From positions 448,513 to 512,512 of the forward strand of contig NZ_JACHXJ010000006.1 in NCBI RefSeq assembly GCF_014192015.1: a DNA stretch of 64,000 nucleotides. The letters are read 5' to 3'. The DNA is from Paenibacillus rhizosphaerae. Its GTDB lineage: Bacteria > Bacillota > Bacilli > Paenibacillales > Paenibacillaceae. The position numbers were made by a program, and so were the translations under genes. Positions 15,381 through 23,900 of the stretch are shown piece by piece. A model generated the notes under the pieces. It made no database searches and was not told the origin of the DNA. It saw nothing but the letters and a program-made list of their open reading frames with translations. The first letter of the stretch is position 1. Every line of letters begins with the position of its first letter.

Positions 15381-16634
15381 ATGGTAAAGATTGCGATTGA
15401 CGATTTGAACTCGCCAGAAACGTTACGCGATGTCATTGGGTTCTATAAGAAACTTGCGAAACAGCAAGAACCTCTTATTCGTCTTGATGATTATTATGGT
15501 ATGGGACCGGCATGGATCGCTTGGAGGCATGACGATGCGGTTACCATACTGAAAGACCCCCGTTTTATCAAGGATATGCGGAAGCTCGTATCGTCACAAG
15601 ATCAACAACAATCCTTGCAAAATCAACAACAATCCATAAATGATAGCCCATCCATGAAAGAACAGTTTGAATGGACGATGAATATGCCGAATATGCTTGA
15701 GGTCGACCCGCCTGATCATACCCGTTTACGCAGGTTGACAGCCAAAGCCTTTACCCCTCATATGATCGAGAATCTCCGTCCTCGTATTCAACAGATTGCC
15801 GACGAATTATTAGATGCAGTGATAGAGCAAGGAAAGATGGATCTTATAACGGATTTTGCCTTTCCGCTTCCCATTAGGGTCATTTCAGAGATGCTGGGAA
15901 TACCCGCGATCGATCAAGACAAAATTCGCGACTGGACCCATAAACTCATGAGCGGTAATGCGGATCCGAGTCAGAATGCTGAACTTGCTAAAGCACTTCA
16001 AGAGTATATTCATTACATCAAAACATTGCTGGACGAAAAGCGCAAACATCCCGGCGAGGACGTGATGAGTGCCCTCGTGCACGCATATGAAGAAGGAGAT
16101 CAGTTAAGTGAGAACGAACTTCTATCCACGATCGGGCTACTCATTGTTGCCGGACATGAGACCACGACCAATCTGATTGGAAATGGCATTCTAGCGTTGC
16201 TTCAGCATCCTCAGCAAACGCGCCTGCTAAGGGACAATCCTTCCTTGCTCCCTTCCGCCATCGAAGAGTTGCTGCGCTTTAGCGGACCAATCATGTATAG
16301 TTACCGTTTTGCCGGTGAGGATATGACCATGCATGGTAAAACGATCCGCAAAGGCGAAATGATGTTGTTCACTCTGGCCGCCGCCAATTTTGATCCACAG
16401 AAGTTCTCTAATCCCGAAGTATTGGATATTACAAGGGAAGAAAATGAGCATCTTGCCTTCGGCAAGGGAATCCATCATTGTTTGGGGGCTCCGCTTGCAC
16501 GCCTGGAAGGGCAGATCGCCTTCGGCACGTTGCTTCAACGGCTGCCCGATCTACGCCTGGCAATCAGACCGGAGCAACTCATTTATAACAAAAGTGCAAT
16601 ACGTTCTCTTGCAAGCATTCCGATGATCTTCTAA
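15381..16634 (+). CDS. Cytochrome P450
   Basis: A 417-residue soluble bacterial P450. The I-helix oxygen-binding motif is AGHETT, the ExxR pair is in EELLRF, and the heme loop FGKGIHHCLG places the axial cysteine at about residue 367. These are complete, so the enzyme should be active given a ferredoxin/reductase, which is not encoded nearby. The type resembles CYP107 enzymes of Bacillus, which hydroxylate fatty acids, steroids or polyketides. I prefer the ATG at 15381, with GGGAGTG seven bases upstream. A QQ-rich insertion lies at about residues 73-90. The TetR gene follows 57 bases later. Confidence 0.9.
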   Translation: MVKIAIDDLNSPETLRDVIGFYKKLAKQQEPLIRLDDYYGMGPAWIAWRHDDAVTILKDPRFIKDMRKLVSSQDQQQSLQNQQQSINDSPSMKEQFEWTMNMPNMLEVDPPDHTRLRRLTAKAFTPHMIENLRPRIQQIADELLDAVIEQGKMDLITDFAFPLPIRVISEMLGIPAIDQDKIRDWTHKLMSGNADPSQNAELAKALQEYIHYIKTLLDEKRKHPGEDVMSALVHAYEEGDQLSENELLSTIGLLIVAGHETTTNLIGNGILALLQHPQQTRLLRDNPSLLPSAIEELLRFSGPIMYSYRFAGEDMTMHGKTIRKGEMMLFTLAAANFDPQKFSNPEVLDITREENEHLAFGKGIHHCLGAPLARLEGQIAFGTLLQRLPDLRLAIRPEQLIYNKSAIRSLASIPMIF

Positions 16635-16691
16635 CCTTGTAATAGTGTAGTGACCGGTCGTCTTAGTCATACGGAAGAGGTGAACCGACTT

Positions 16692-17300
16692 TTGAGCAAA
16701 CAAAGAGAACGTTTCGAAGCAATGAGAAGCGAGACAATCGAAAAAATTTTAATGTCTGCGACGAAACTATTCGCCCATAAGACTTTTTTTAAAACGACAA
16801 TCCAGGACATAGCGGATGACGCTGGCATTAGTAAAGGATTGACTTATAGATATTTTTCTTCTAAAGAAGAAATAATGAATAGGTTGATCGAAATAGCGGT
16901 ACCCAGTTTTAATGAAATTTCAGAGCTATTTAAACAGCCGGGAAGTGAAAAAGAAGTCTTGATTAAGGGTACAAGAGCGTTATTAGATAATCTGAAACAA
17001 GATCCCTCTACAACAGATGCATTGCTTCTCTTCAGTCAGATCGAAAGTTTTTCAGAAAATGAACTGAACCCAGATGTAAAGTCCGGTTACGAGGCATCCA
17101 TGAAAAGGATGATCGATACATTATCGAGTTTAATTTCTTCTGGACAGAAAAATGGTTATTTCACTGAGGGAAACCCTCAAGAACTTGCTTTATTCTATTA
17201 CAGTATTTATCAAGGTATAGCATTTACCAGTCGCAGCTTCAATAAAGAATATATATATCCATCAGTAGACATGTTCATAAATTATTTGATAAAAAATTAA
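16692..17300 (+). CDS. TetR/AcrR family regulator
   Basis: A 202-residue repressor with a standard TetR_N domain (ILMSATKLFAHKTFFKTTIQ, then AGISKGLTYRYFSSKEEIMN). The TTG at 16692 has AAGAGGTG nine bases upstream; a GTG at 16650 is in frame but lacks a site. It follows the P450 gene in the same direction, so it may control the P450 promoter. After its stop the sequence is only the tail of an MFS transporter, suggesting that it once had an efflux-pump partner. Confidence 0.85.
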   Translation: MSKQRERFEAMRSETIEKILMSATKLFAHKTFFKTTIQDIADDAGISKGLTYRYFSSKEEIMNRLIEIAVPSFNEISELFKQPGSEKEVLIKGTRALLDNLKQDPSTTDALLLFSQIESFSENELNPDVKSGYEASMKRMIDTLSSLISSGQKNGYFTEGNPQELALFYYSIYQGIAFTSRSFNKEYIYPSVDMFINYLIKN

Positions 17301-17459
17301 GACCCGACGAATCCGCTTGAAATGCTTCAGTCGATGGTCGCGGGCCTGCACAACGCTTTCTTCGTCGGCCTGTGCCTGGCCGTATTGGCGCTCGTCATCA
17401 GCTTCTTTATCCGGCGTACCCACGCCGCGAAGATCCGGACGACCGCAGGAAACGAATGA
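17301..17459 (+). pseudogene. C-terminal tail of a DHA2-type MFS transporter
   Basis: About 52 codons in one frame to a TGA: MVAGLHNAFFVGLCLAVLAL, then VISFFIRRTHAAKI. This is the last membrane segment and cytoplasmic tail of a 14-TM multidrug transporter. The sequence joins it directly to the stop of the TetR gene, so almost the whole pump was deleted. The original terminator after it is kept. Confidence 0.7.
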
Positions 17460-17469
17460 TCCGATAGGA

Positions 17470-17509
17470 AAGTGCGGGCAGTTCCGAATACGGAGCTGCC
17501 CGCACTTTT
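17470..17509 (+). terminator. Rho-independent terminator
   Basis: AAAGTGCGGGCAG and CTGCCCGCACTTT form a 13-bp perfect stem around a 14-base loop, followed by TTTATA. It closes the P450-TetR unit. Confidence 0.85.
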
Positions 17510-17637
17510 TATACCGACTTCTAATCCTCAGGTTCATTGCTTGCTGTTCAACTCATTTGTCGGATCCCAATGAGATATCTTTTTGGTTATAAGATCGATC
17601 GTGTTCGCGCCGCGATCGAAAAGTATTGCCACGGTGC

Positions 17638-18816
17638 TCAGCCCTGTTTGGCCGGCTCGGTCGCGTCAGCCGACCCGGCCAGCCCGCCGCCGAACACCTC
17701 CTCGACGAGCCTCTGCGTCGCCTTCTGGAACGCCACTGCCAGGGACATTGCGACATCGTCCACATAGTTCAAGGAGGCGGTCAGGGTCTTGCTGCCGTCG
17801 GGCGTGCTGTACATCAGTGCCGCGTAGCCCGAAATGCCGCCGTTGTGGGTGATGATGGTACCGTCGCCGTTCGGGCCGGCGTCCTGCACGAACACCCCCA
17901 AACCATAGCCGATTTTGGGATACGGCTTGCACATCTCGGCCAGCAGCGCGGCTGGGAGGAGCTTGCCGCCCATCAGCGCGGAGATGAACGTGTGAAGATC
18001 CTGGGTGGTCGAGATCATGTCACCGCCGGTTGAGATCCAGGAGGGGTTCTGGCGGGTGACGTCGACCGTCTTCTGCTCGCCGGCGTCCTCGTACCGGTAG
18101 TAGGCGTGGGCGTGCGGTTCGGGGATATCCGGCTGGGTGTCGGGTACCACGGTACCCGACAGCCCAAGCGGCCCCAGAATCAGCCGCTGCATTTCCTCGG
18201 CGAGCGAGCTGCCGGTGACCTTCTCGATCAGCAGCCTGGCCAGCACATAGTTGGTGTTGGAATAGCTCCAGTCCGTTCCCGGCTCGAATCGCACCGGTTT
18301 GGACAATGCCAGCCGTACCAACTCCTCCGGCCGGTAGGTCTTGAACCGGTTGTCTACCCACTCCCGGCCCTGCCAGGGGATCCCCGGCACGACCGTCCCG
18401 TCTTCGTAGTACTCGCCGGTGAAGTTGAACACCCCGCTGGTGTGTTGCAGCAGCATCCGCACCGTGATCCGCCGGTCCATCCCGAACTCAGGCAGGTGGT
18501 CTACCACCGGGTCGTCCAGCCCGATCCTGCCCTCGGCAACCAATTGCAGCACCACGGTCGCGGTGAAGGTCTTGGTGTTGCTGCCTATCCGGAAGTGCCC
18601 GTTTGTAGGCGGCTTCGCCTCCTCGCCCAGCCTGCTCACCCCAGCGCTGCCGACCCATTCGCCCTGCTCATCGTGCACGCGCAGCTGCACCCCGAGGAAA
18701 CCGGAATCGACGATCTCCTGGATGGCCTTCTGCAGCTCCGGGCGATCCTGCGCAGCAAATCTTTTTCCCTTCATATTTTCTGACGAACTAAAATCTTCTG
18801 TTGTTCTCTTTTCCAT
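17638..18816 (-). CDS. Serine hydrolase of the beta-lactamase/DD-peptidase family, probably acquired
   Basis: A 392-residue class C-like penicillin-recognising enzyme: SxxK is S79-N-T-K82, YxN is Y185-S-N187, HxG is H324-N-G326. It resembles the Streptomyces R61-type carboxypeptidase/esterase group, but there is no signal peptide, so it would stay in the cytoplasm. GC content is far above that of its neighbours, with mostly G/C third positions, except for the first 20-25 codons, which are AT-rich like the host. That pattern suggests a transferred actinobacterial-type gene joined to a local 5' end. GAGGGAAACG precedes the ATG. Activity on antibiotics is not implied. Confidence 0.85.
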   Translation of the reverse strand: MEKRTTEDFSSSENMKGKRFAAQDRPELQKAIQEIVDSGFLGVQLRVHDEQGEWVGSAGVSRLGEEAKPPTNGHFRIGSNTKTFTATVVLQLVAEGRIGLDDPVVDHLPEFGMDRRITVRMLLQHTSGVFNFTGEYYEDGTVVPGIPWQGREWVDNRFKTYRPEELVRLALSKPVRFEPGTDWSYSNTNYVLARLLIEKVTGSSLAEEMQRLILGPLGLSGTVVPDTQPDIPEPHAHAYYRYEDAGEQKTVDVTRQNPSWISTGGDMISTTQDLHTFISALMGGKLLPAALLAEMCKPYPKIGYGLGVFVQDAGPNGDGTIITHNGGISGYAALMYSTPDGSKTLTASLNYVDDVAMSLAVAFQKATQRLVEEVFGGGLAGSADATEPAKQG

Positions 18817-18840
18817 TTCGTTTCCCTCACTTTACTTTTT

Positions 18841-19020
18841 TATCAGTCCTATTGTTTTAAAATATAAGTTTTCTCCCGGCTTGGCGTTTTCCTTTATCAA
18901 AGTATCCGCTTGTGTTCTTTCACTATAGAAGGCTCCGAAACGTCACCTTTCAGCACTTGGAGCTGCTTGTTGGATTTTTGCAGTCCTTTTGCTTGAATGG
19001 TCTTGGTTTGATCGGATCTC
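18841..19020 (-). pseudogene. Degraded C-terminal gene remnant
   Basis: Two overlapping minus-strand stretches read as protein: QTKTIQAKGLQKSNKQLQVL with GDVSEPSIV in one frame, then ERTQADTLIKENAKPGENLY with FKTIGLIKK and stop in another. A single frameshift would join them. The family is not recognised. It fills the gap between the pentapeptide gene and the serine hydrolase. Confidence 0.35.
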
Positions 19021-19025
19021 CTCCC

Positions 19026-19703
19026 TTAAATGACTGTGACTTTTGACAAATGAGCATCCATGCCTTTGAGAGCAGCAAATGTCAGTTTATCCATCATCGC
19101 GCCGTCAAAGCAGATCGTTTTGATCATGCGATAGTACTTCTTAGTAAAGGTAAACCCCGGGTGGAAAGAAACATTATTTAATGTAGCGCCCTTAAACGAA
19201 GCGTTGCTTAATCCCGCTCGGTCAAACTTTACGCCGATAAACGTCTGTCCGTCGAAACGCTGCCCGCTCAGATCTGAGTACTTGAAGTCAACCCCGTCAA
19301 ATAAACAGCCTTCAAATAACGTTGTTTTAAGATCCGTCGTCGTTAACGTGACGTCAGTCAGCCTTACGTCCGTGAATTTGGCTCCGTTAAGATTCGCGCT
19401 GCTGAAGTTGGTTCGTACAAGAATCGACTTATTGAAGCTTGCATTTGCCAGGTCAAGTGCAGACAGGTTGCAGTCCGTCAGATTCGTGCCGTCAAAGTTA
19501 GCTTTGCGTACGTCGCTTCTCTTAAACGTACTGCCGGTCAAATCCGCGCCCGAAAAGTCGGAACCGGAGAGCGCGCTACCCTTAAACTGTCCTTTATGGG
19601 CCGTAACGCCCGCTAAGTCACTCTTCGCCAGGTTGCTTCCGCTAAAGTTGGTCACGACTTGCTGTTCCAACGAGCGGGTGTTCATTGTCAATTTCTGATT
19701 CAT
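19026..19703 (-). CDS. Pentapeptide repeat protein
   Basis: A 225-residue protein made largely of A(D/N)LxX pentapeptides (for example FSGSNLAKSDLAGV, ANFDGTNLTDCNLSALDLAN), which fold into a right-handed quadrilateral beta helix. Some such proteins (Qnr, MfpA) mimic DNA and protect gyrase; most have no known role. The C-terminal 40 residues (KYYRMIKTICFDGAMMDKLT) form a non-repeat cap. AAGGAG precedes the ATG. A palindromic site at 19764-19782 matches the one in the promoter of the TetR gene upstream, so the repressor almost certainly controls it. Confidence 0.88.
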   Translation of the reverse strand: MNQKLTMNTRSLEQQVVTNFSGSNLAKSDLAGVTAHKGQFKGSALSGSDFSGADLTGSTFKRSDVRKANFDGTNLTDCNLSALDLANASFNKSILVRTNFSSANLNGAKFTDVRLTDVTLTTTDLKTTLFEGCLFDGVDFKYSDLSGQRFDGQTFIGVKFDRAGLSNASFKGATLNNVSFHPGFTFTKKYYRMIKTICFDGAMMDKLTFAALKGMDAHLSKVTVI

Positions 19704-19763
19704 TACATTTACAACTCCTTATAATAAGTTTTCTAACACACGTTTGAACCTTGCTCACCTATT

Positions 19764-19782
19764 CATACCAACCGATGGTATG
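19764..19782. promoter_or_regulatory. TetR operator in front of the pentapeptide gene
   Basis: CATACC-N7-GGTATG. Read on the minus strand it is CATACCATCGGTTGGTATG, identical in 18 of 19 bases to the site at 20496-20514 in front of the TetR gene. Confidence 0.8.
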
Positions 19783-19815
19783 TATAGGCTTAAAAATAAG
19801 CTGCCTTTCGGCAGT

Positions 19816-20481
19816 TTAGTTTTCTTTGCTGACTTCTCTAGCTGACAAACGAGACAATTCCTCGAGTCGTAGAAACATTTGTTCATCGAACAGATCAAGC
19901 CCCAGGCCTTTCAATATTTCATCGAATAACCTTAACTTGCGCAACATCATCTCGGGCGAAGCTTGGATGACCGCCGGGTTTAGCCATATGTTGGTGAGAA
20001 TCATCAGCACTTCGCTAAGCTCCCTAGGATAGTCGGTTCGGATCGATCCGTCTCGCATACCCTGTTCGATGATGGGCTGGATATAGATGGGTACGGCTTT
20101 ATCGATGATGTTCTCGATCTGTGCCGCCAGCATCTTCGGATTGCGCAAGAGGTTCGGTGCCACCGATGCCAATTCGTCTTGGGCGGGATTGTCAAGAGCG
20201 ACGAGGGAAATCTTGCGAAGCTTTTCCCGTCCGTTCAGTTCCTTGTCGTCCCGGACACCGGACAGCATATCATCAACACCTTGGAACAAATGGTCGGTGA
20301 CAGCCTGCAGGATCTCCTCCTTCGACTTGAAATGATGGTAAATTGCCCCTTTTGTCAGCCCGCCCAGCTCATTAATGATATCCTGAATGGAGGTCTGCTC
20401 GTATCCTTTTTGTATGAACAGGTTAAGAGCCACGGTTAGAATTTGGTTGACTGTTTCTTCAGGATATTTATTCCTTGCCAT
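19816..20481 (-). CDS. TetR/AcrR family repressor
   Basis: A 221-residue regulator starting MARNKYPEETVNQILTVALN, followed by the helix-turn-helix GGLTKGAIYHHFKSKEEIL. The ATG at 20481 has AAAGGAGAAG upstream. The palindrome at 20496-20514 lies directly in front of the ribosome site, so it represses its own gene, and the twin site at 19764-19782 extends control to the pentapeptide gene that follows. The inducer is unknown. Confidence 0.9.
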   Translation of the reverse strand: MARNKYPEETVNQILTVALNLFIQKGYEQTSIQDIINELGGLTKGAIYHHFKSKEEILQAVTDHLFQGVDDMLSGVRDDKELNGREKLRKISLVALDNPAQDELASVAPNLLRNPKMLAAQIENIIDKAVPIYIQPIIEQGMRDGSIRTDYPRELSEVLMILTNIWLNPAVIQASPEMMLRKLRLFDEILKGLGLDLFDEQMFLRLEELSRLSAREVSKEN

Positions 20482-20495
20482 TCGTCTTCTCCTTT

Positions 20496-20514
20496 CATAC
20501 ATTCGGTTGGTATG
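20496..20514. promoter_or_regulatory. TetR operator in front of its own gene
   Basis: CATACATTCGGTTGGTATG on the plus strand; arms CATAC and GTATG. One mismatch to the site at 19764-19782. Confidence 0.8.
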
Positions 20515-20615
20515 TAACAAATATATCCAATCATCCTTTTAATGTCAACACCAAAAAACAAAATTATTTGATTTGGGCGTTCTATGACAGGGTTTGGTCG
20601 TTGCTGACGAGGGTG

Positions 20616-20693
20616 TAATTAAACGATCCTGCCCATTAGCTTAATGAAAAAAGCAGCCGCTTTGGGTCGGCTGCCTTCAAACGTCTATCTTGT
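20616..20693 (+). repeat. CGTTAG repeat, copy without right flank
   Basis: AATTAAACGATCCTGCCCAT and TAGCTTAATG, then AAGCAGCCG with CGGCTGCCTT. The right side continues into a trace of the second repeat family (about 20700-20765). Confidence 0.8.
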
Positions 20694-20791
20694 TTAGTCT
20701 GCTTGTTTTTATGTCGTCTGGTTCTGACAAGCACTTATATTGCTAAAAGAAAAAAACGGCTAAGGAATCATATCCTTACGAAAACCAAGCT

Positions 20792-21154
20792 TCAATTCCG
20801 CTCACGCAACACAACATATACCCCGGTATCGTCGGTTTCCACCGGATAACCACGCAGCTTCGCGTCGCTGCCTGGAGCCAGGTGTTGACCGCTCTTCAGG
20901 TCGAATTCCCAGCCGTGCCATGGGCACCGCAGCACTCGATCTTCCAATCCGTAACAATAATCGTACACATCGGAAGGAAGCCGGGTCCCTCGAATGGCTC
21001 CCGCGCATACCGGCGCGGCCGCATGCGGGCAAACGTTACGCCACGCATAGTATTGACCTTCGATCCGAAACAGGCCGATTTCCATCTCTTTCACTTTTAC
21101 GATAAGTTTGCCGCCGTCGCTGATCGCATCTGGCTCCGCCACCTTCACTCTCAT
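20792..21154 (-). CDS. Rieske [2Fe-2S] domain protein
   Basis: A 120-residue single-domain Rieske protein of the ferredoxin type. The cluster ligands are C42-P-H44 in NVCPHAAAP and C77-P-W-H80 in LRCPWHGWEFD. The 32-residue spacing is longer than the usual 17-20, because of an inserted loop (RGTRLPSDVYDYCYG). Such proteins carry electrons to ring-hydroxylating oxygenases or act as small redox partners. Its start overlaps the amidohydrolase stop by four bases (ATGA), so the two are translationally coupled and last in the ABC operon. No oxygenase subunit is nearby. Confidence 0.9.
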   Translation of the reverse strand: MRVKVAEPDAISDGGKLIVKVKEMEIGLFRIEGQYYAWRNVCPHAAAPVCAGAIRGTRLPSDVYDYCYGLEDRVLRCPWHGWEFDLKSGQHLAPGSDAKLRGYPVETDDTGVYVVLRERN

Positions 21155-22242
21155 GCGGGACCCGCCCCCTTAGCCTCCGGGATCGGGAAGCCGTACAGTT
21201 CAGCCGCGGTATACCCCAGAATACGCTCTTTCAACGGGTGAGGGAGGCTTCTCAGCACGACTTTCGGGTTGTCGAAATCCCAATGCGGGTAGTCGGATGA
21301 GAACATGGCCATCTGTTCGGCATGCATCATCTGAAAGATTTGCAGCAGATGTTCCGGCTGCTTCGGTTCTTCGATCGGCTGCGTTGTTACCCGCACATGC
21401 TCCACAATATACTCGGATGGCAGACGCTTGAGCCACGGCGTGGTATCGCGCAGCGCTTTATAGTTTTTGTCCATGCGCCACATCAAATGGGGCAGCCAGG
21501 CTATACCGCCTTCGATCGCCACAAATTTAAGCTTCGGATATTTTTCGAACACCCCTTCGCATACCAGGCTATTGATATGAGTCATAAAATTCGCAGGTAG
21601 AATATTGTGCCATTCCATATACCGGGTCGGGTACCCGGCCGGTGTCGGGGCGCCGGATATCCCCTTCCCTTCCGTGCCCGGATGAATGGCGACCGGCAGT
21701 CCATTCCGTTCTGCCGCTTCGTAGATCGGATGGTAGAAGCGGTTGCCGTACGGCATACGCGCTCCGCTTCCCATAACGACCTGCACCATGCCCGGATGCG
21801 TCCCCATCCTGTCGATCTCTTTGACGGCTTCGGCCGGATCGGAATGGTTAATCTGAATGGAGCCTTTGAATTTCGGGCTGACGCTAAGCCAATGGTCCGC
21901 CAGCCAATCGTTGAAGGCGGCAGCTACGGCATTCGCATAGTCCGGATCGGCGTGAAGAGAAAGGCCCTGTTCTCCCCCACCCGTTAGGATGCCGTAATCG
22001 ATTCCAAACGGTTCCATATAATGCTGCAGGACAAACCGCGGATCGCTTCCGGGCGTGGCGCCATTGTCGGGCTTTGCATCCTGACGCAATACACCTACGG
22101 GCGAATAATACTGCCCGTGCACACCGATTCCACTTTCGAGCCATTGCTGGTGCCATACTTTCGGTAAATAAGGCAACAAGTCCTGCAGTTTGTCGATCGC
22201 ATTGTGGATGTCAGCATCAACGATAAACGATGCGGATCGCAT
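21151..22242 (-). CDS. Amidohydrolase family protein (ACMSD/decarboxylase-like)
   Basis: A 363-residue TIM-barrel metal enzyme of the amidohydrolase_2 group. The metal motif DADIH (residues 9-13), the strand histidine in VAIHPGTE, a later histidine in ANFMTHINSLVCEG, and the aspartate in FSSDYPHWD are in family order. Relatives decarboxylate aminocarboxymuconate semialdehyde, hydroxybenzoates or related aromatic acids. Cotranscription with an importer and a Rieske protein suggests breakdown of an imported, perhaps aromatic, compound. The exact reaction is inference. Confidence 0.85.
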   Translation of the reverse strand: MRSASFIVDADIHNAIDKLQDLLPYLPKVWHQQWLESGIGVHGQYYSPVGVLRQDAKPDNGATPGSDPRFVLQHYMEPFGIDYGILTGGGEQGLSLHADPDYANAVAAAFNDWLADHWLSVSPKFKGSIQINHSDPAEAVKEIDRMGTHPGMVQVVMGSGARMPYGNRFYHPIYEAAERNGLPVAIHPGTEGKGISGAPTPAGYPTRYMEWHNILPANFMTHINSLVCEGVFEKYPKLKFVAIEGGIAWLPHLMWRMDKNYKALRDTTPWLKRLPSEYIVEHVRVTTQPIEEPKQPEHLLQIFQMMHAEQMAMFSSDYPHWDFDNPKVVLRSLPHPLKERILGYTAAELYGFPIPEAKGAGPA

Positions 22243-22274
22243 TCCATGCCCCCCTTTGATTTGAATCTTACCGC

Positions 22275-23837
22275 TTACTTGGAACCATACGTGCGCGTAT
22301 ATGCCGTATTGTACATCTCCAGCAGTTCATCGGAACCGAGCTTCTTCAATTGATCCAAGAACTGCTGGTAGTTCGCGTCGGTAATCGGCGTTTTGCCTGT
22401 GACGAATTCCGTAATTTTCTGCTCCAGAAACTTGGTGAGCGGGGTCAGCTTCGATTTTTCCAGATCGAGCTCTTCCGTCGTCTTCACGAGAGCCTTAGGC
22501 GCGGGAATGATGAACGTTTCATAGCTGCTGTTGATCGCTTTGCTTTTGTCGTCGAGGCCTCTCTCCCACGTTTGACGTGCCAATGCATTGTTCAGCGAAA
22601 TGTTGTCATACCATACGCCGAAGTCGCGGCGCAGCGGCACATACGGGCTAACACCGAATTCTTTCATGTAGACAGGCTTCCCGTCCTCAAGGGTATACGA
22701 TTTGCCTTCAATACCGAGCGACAAATAATTGGTGCCTTCTTCACTCACCAGATAGTCAAGAAATTTGACGGCTCTTTCCTTATCCTTGACTTTCGCCGAA
22801 ATGGCGCGGCCCACCGATCCTACGACCGGACGGGAAAACTGGTAGTTCTTTACGCCATCTGCGGCAAACTCGGGAAGCGCATCCAGATCGTAATCCGGCG
22901 TGCCGGCTTGCTTCGCTTTGTCGATCGTCGGGTTCACTTCCGCCTTCCAGTAGTAGGTTACGGAAGACTTCCCTTTTAAGAACCGTTCTTCCCACTGATC
23001 CGGAGTCAACAAATAAAATTCGGGGTCGAGCAGCTGTTCGGTATATAGCTTATTCATAAATACAAGTGCATCTTTATATCCGCTATTGTACGGCGCGAAC
23101 TCGTACTTCTCTTCCGTCGGACTTTGATTGAAAAAGCCGGTAATACCCGTGAAAATCTTTCCGAATACGGTATACATTCCGGTATCCGCCGTAACCGGAG
23201 TATTGAAGCTGAGCGGGTAGCTGTCCGGCTCTTTAGCCTTCAGATCTTTCAGGAATTGATAAAATTCATTGACATTTGTCGGGGCCTTCAAGTTGTATTT
23301 ATCCATCAAATCTTTGCGCGCCATCCAAATATAATTGAAGCCTTTTCCATCAGGGTCACCTTCGAGTACAGGAACGTCGTAGATTCCGCCATCCGCGCCA
23401 GTTGCCACGGCTTTCGCTTCGGGATAAGTATCGTAGAACTTTTTGAGATTGGGCGCGATATCCAAATAATCGTTCAAATTGAGGAACACGTTCTCCGGCC
23501 CGTTCTCCCGGGCCTCTTGATTTGTCGGCTGGCTAAAATCAGTGATCGTGTTGGTAGCGATCATAATCTGCCGCTTCTCCGTCAGGCCTTCTTGGCTGAC
23601 GACCTGCCAATCCGCTTTGACGCCTGTTTTCGCTTCGATTTCCTTGAAAATCTCCCAATCATTCTTTACCTTTCCTTCCGGGCGGTCGTATACCAACCAA
23701 GAGAACGATATTGGCTTTTGCGAATCTGTCCCGCCTCCATTTGCCCCTTCTTGCTTCCCGCCTTTTCCACTGCAGCCTGCGGTCAGAACGCTCAGCATAA
23801 CGGCAGAAAGGATGATGGCCATCATTCTTTTACTCAC
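22275..23837 (-). CDS. Extracellular solute-binding lipoprotein (LplA-like, CUT1)
   Basis: A 520-residue lipoprotein. The signal peptide ends in a lipobox LTAGC with Cys22 as lipidation site, followed by a glycine-rich linker and a family 1 solute-binding domain (SFSWLVYDRPEGKVKNDWEI, then the long C-terminal lobe). This size and type are typical of the Paenibacillus LplA/YtcQ group, which bind oligosaccharides or polysaccharide fragments. It is encoded directly after the two permeases and before the amidohydrolase. The ligand is unknown. No ATPase gene is present, so a shared MsmX-type ATPase must be assumed. Confidence 0.9.
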   Translation of the reverse strand: MSKRMMAIILSAVMLSVLTAGCSGKGGKQEGANGGGTDSQKPISFSWLVYDRPEGKVKNDWEIFKEIEAKTGVKADWQVVSQEGLTEKRQIMIATNTITDFSQPTNQEARENGPENVFLNLNDYLDIAPNLKKFYDTYPEAKAVATGADGGIYDVPVLEGDPDGKGFNYIWMARKDLMDKYNLKAPTNVNEFYQFLKDLKAKEPDSYPLSFNTPVTADTGMYTVFGKIFTGITGFFNQSPTEEKYEFAPYNSGYKDALVFMNKLYTEQLLDPEFYLLTPDQWEERFLKGKSSVTYYWKAEVNPTIDKAKQAGTPDYDLDALPEFAADGVKNYQFSRPVVGSVGRAISAKVKDKERAVKFLDYLVSEEGTNYLSLGIEGKSYTLEDGKPVYMKEFGVSPYVPLRRDFGVWYDNISLNNALARQTWERGLDDKSKAINSSYETFIIPAPKALVKTTEELDLEKSKLTPLTKFLEQKITEFVTGKTPITDANYQQFLDQLKKLGSDELLEMYNTAYTRTYGSK

Positions 23838-23900
23838 TTGTTTATACCCTCCTTATATTGACATCGGATATATAGGAATAAATTCCGGTGGAATCCACAT

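Noticed and set aside
18106..18783. Plus-strand open frame in the serine hydrolase
   Set aside because: Shadow of the GC-rich gene, with proline/histidine-rich composition and no start signals.
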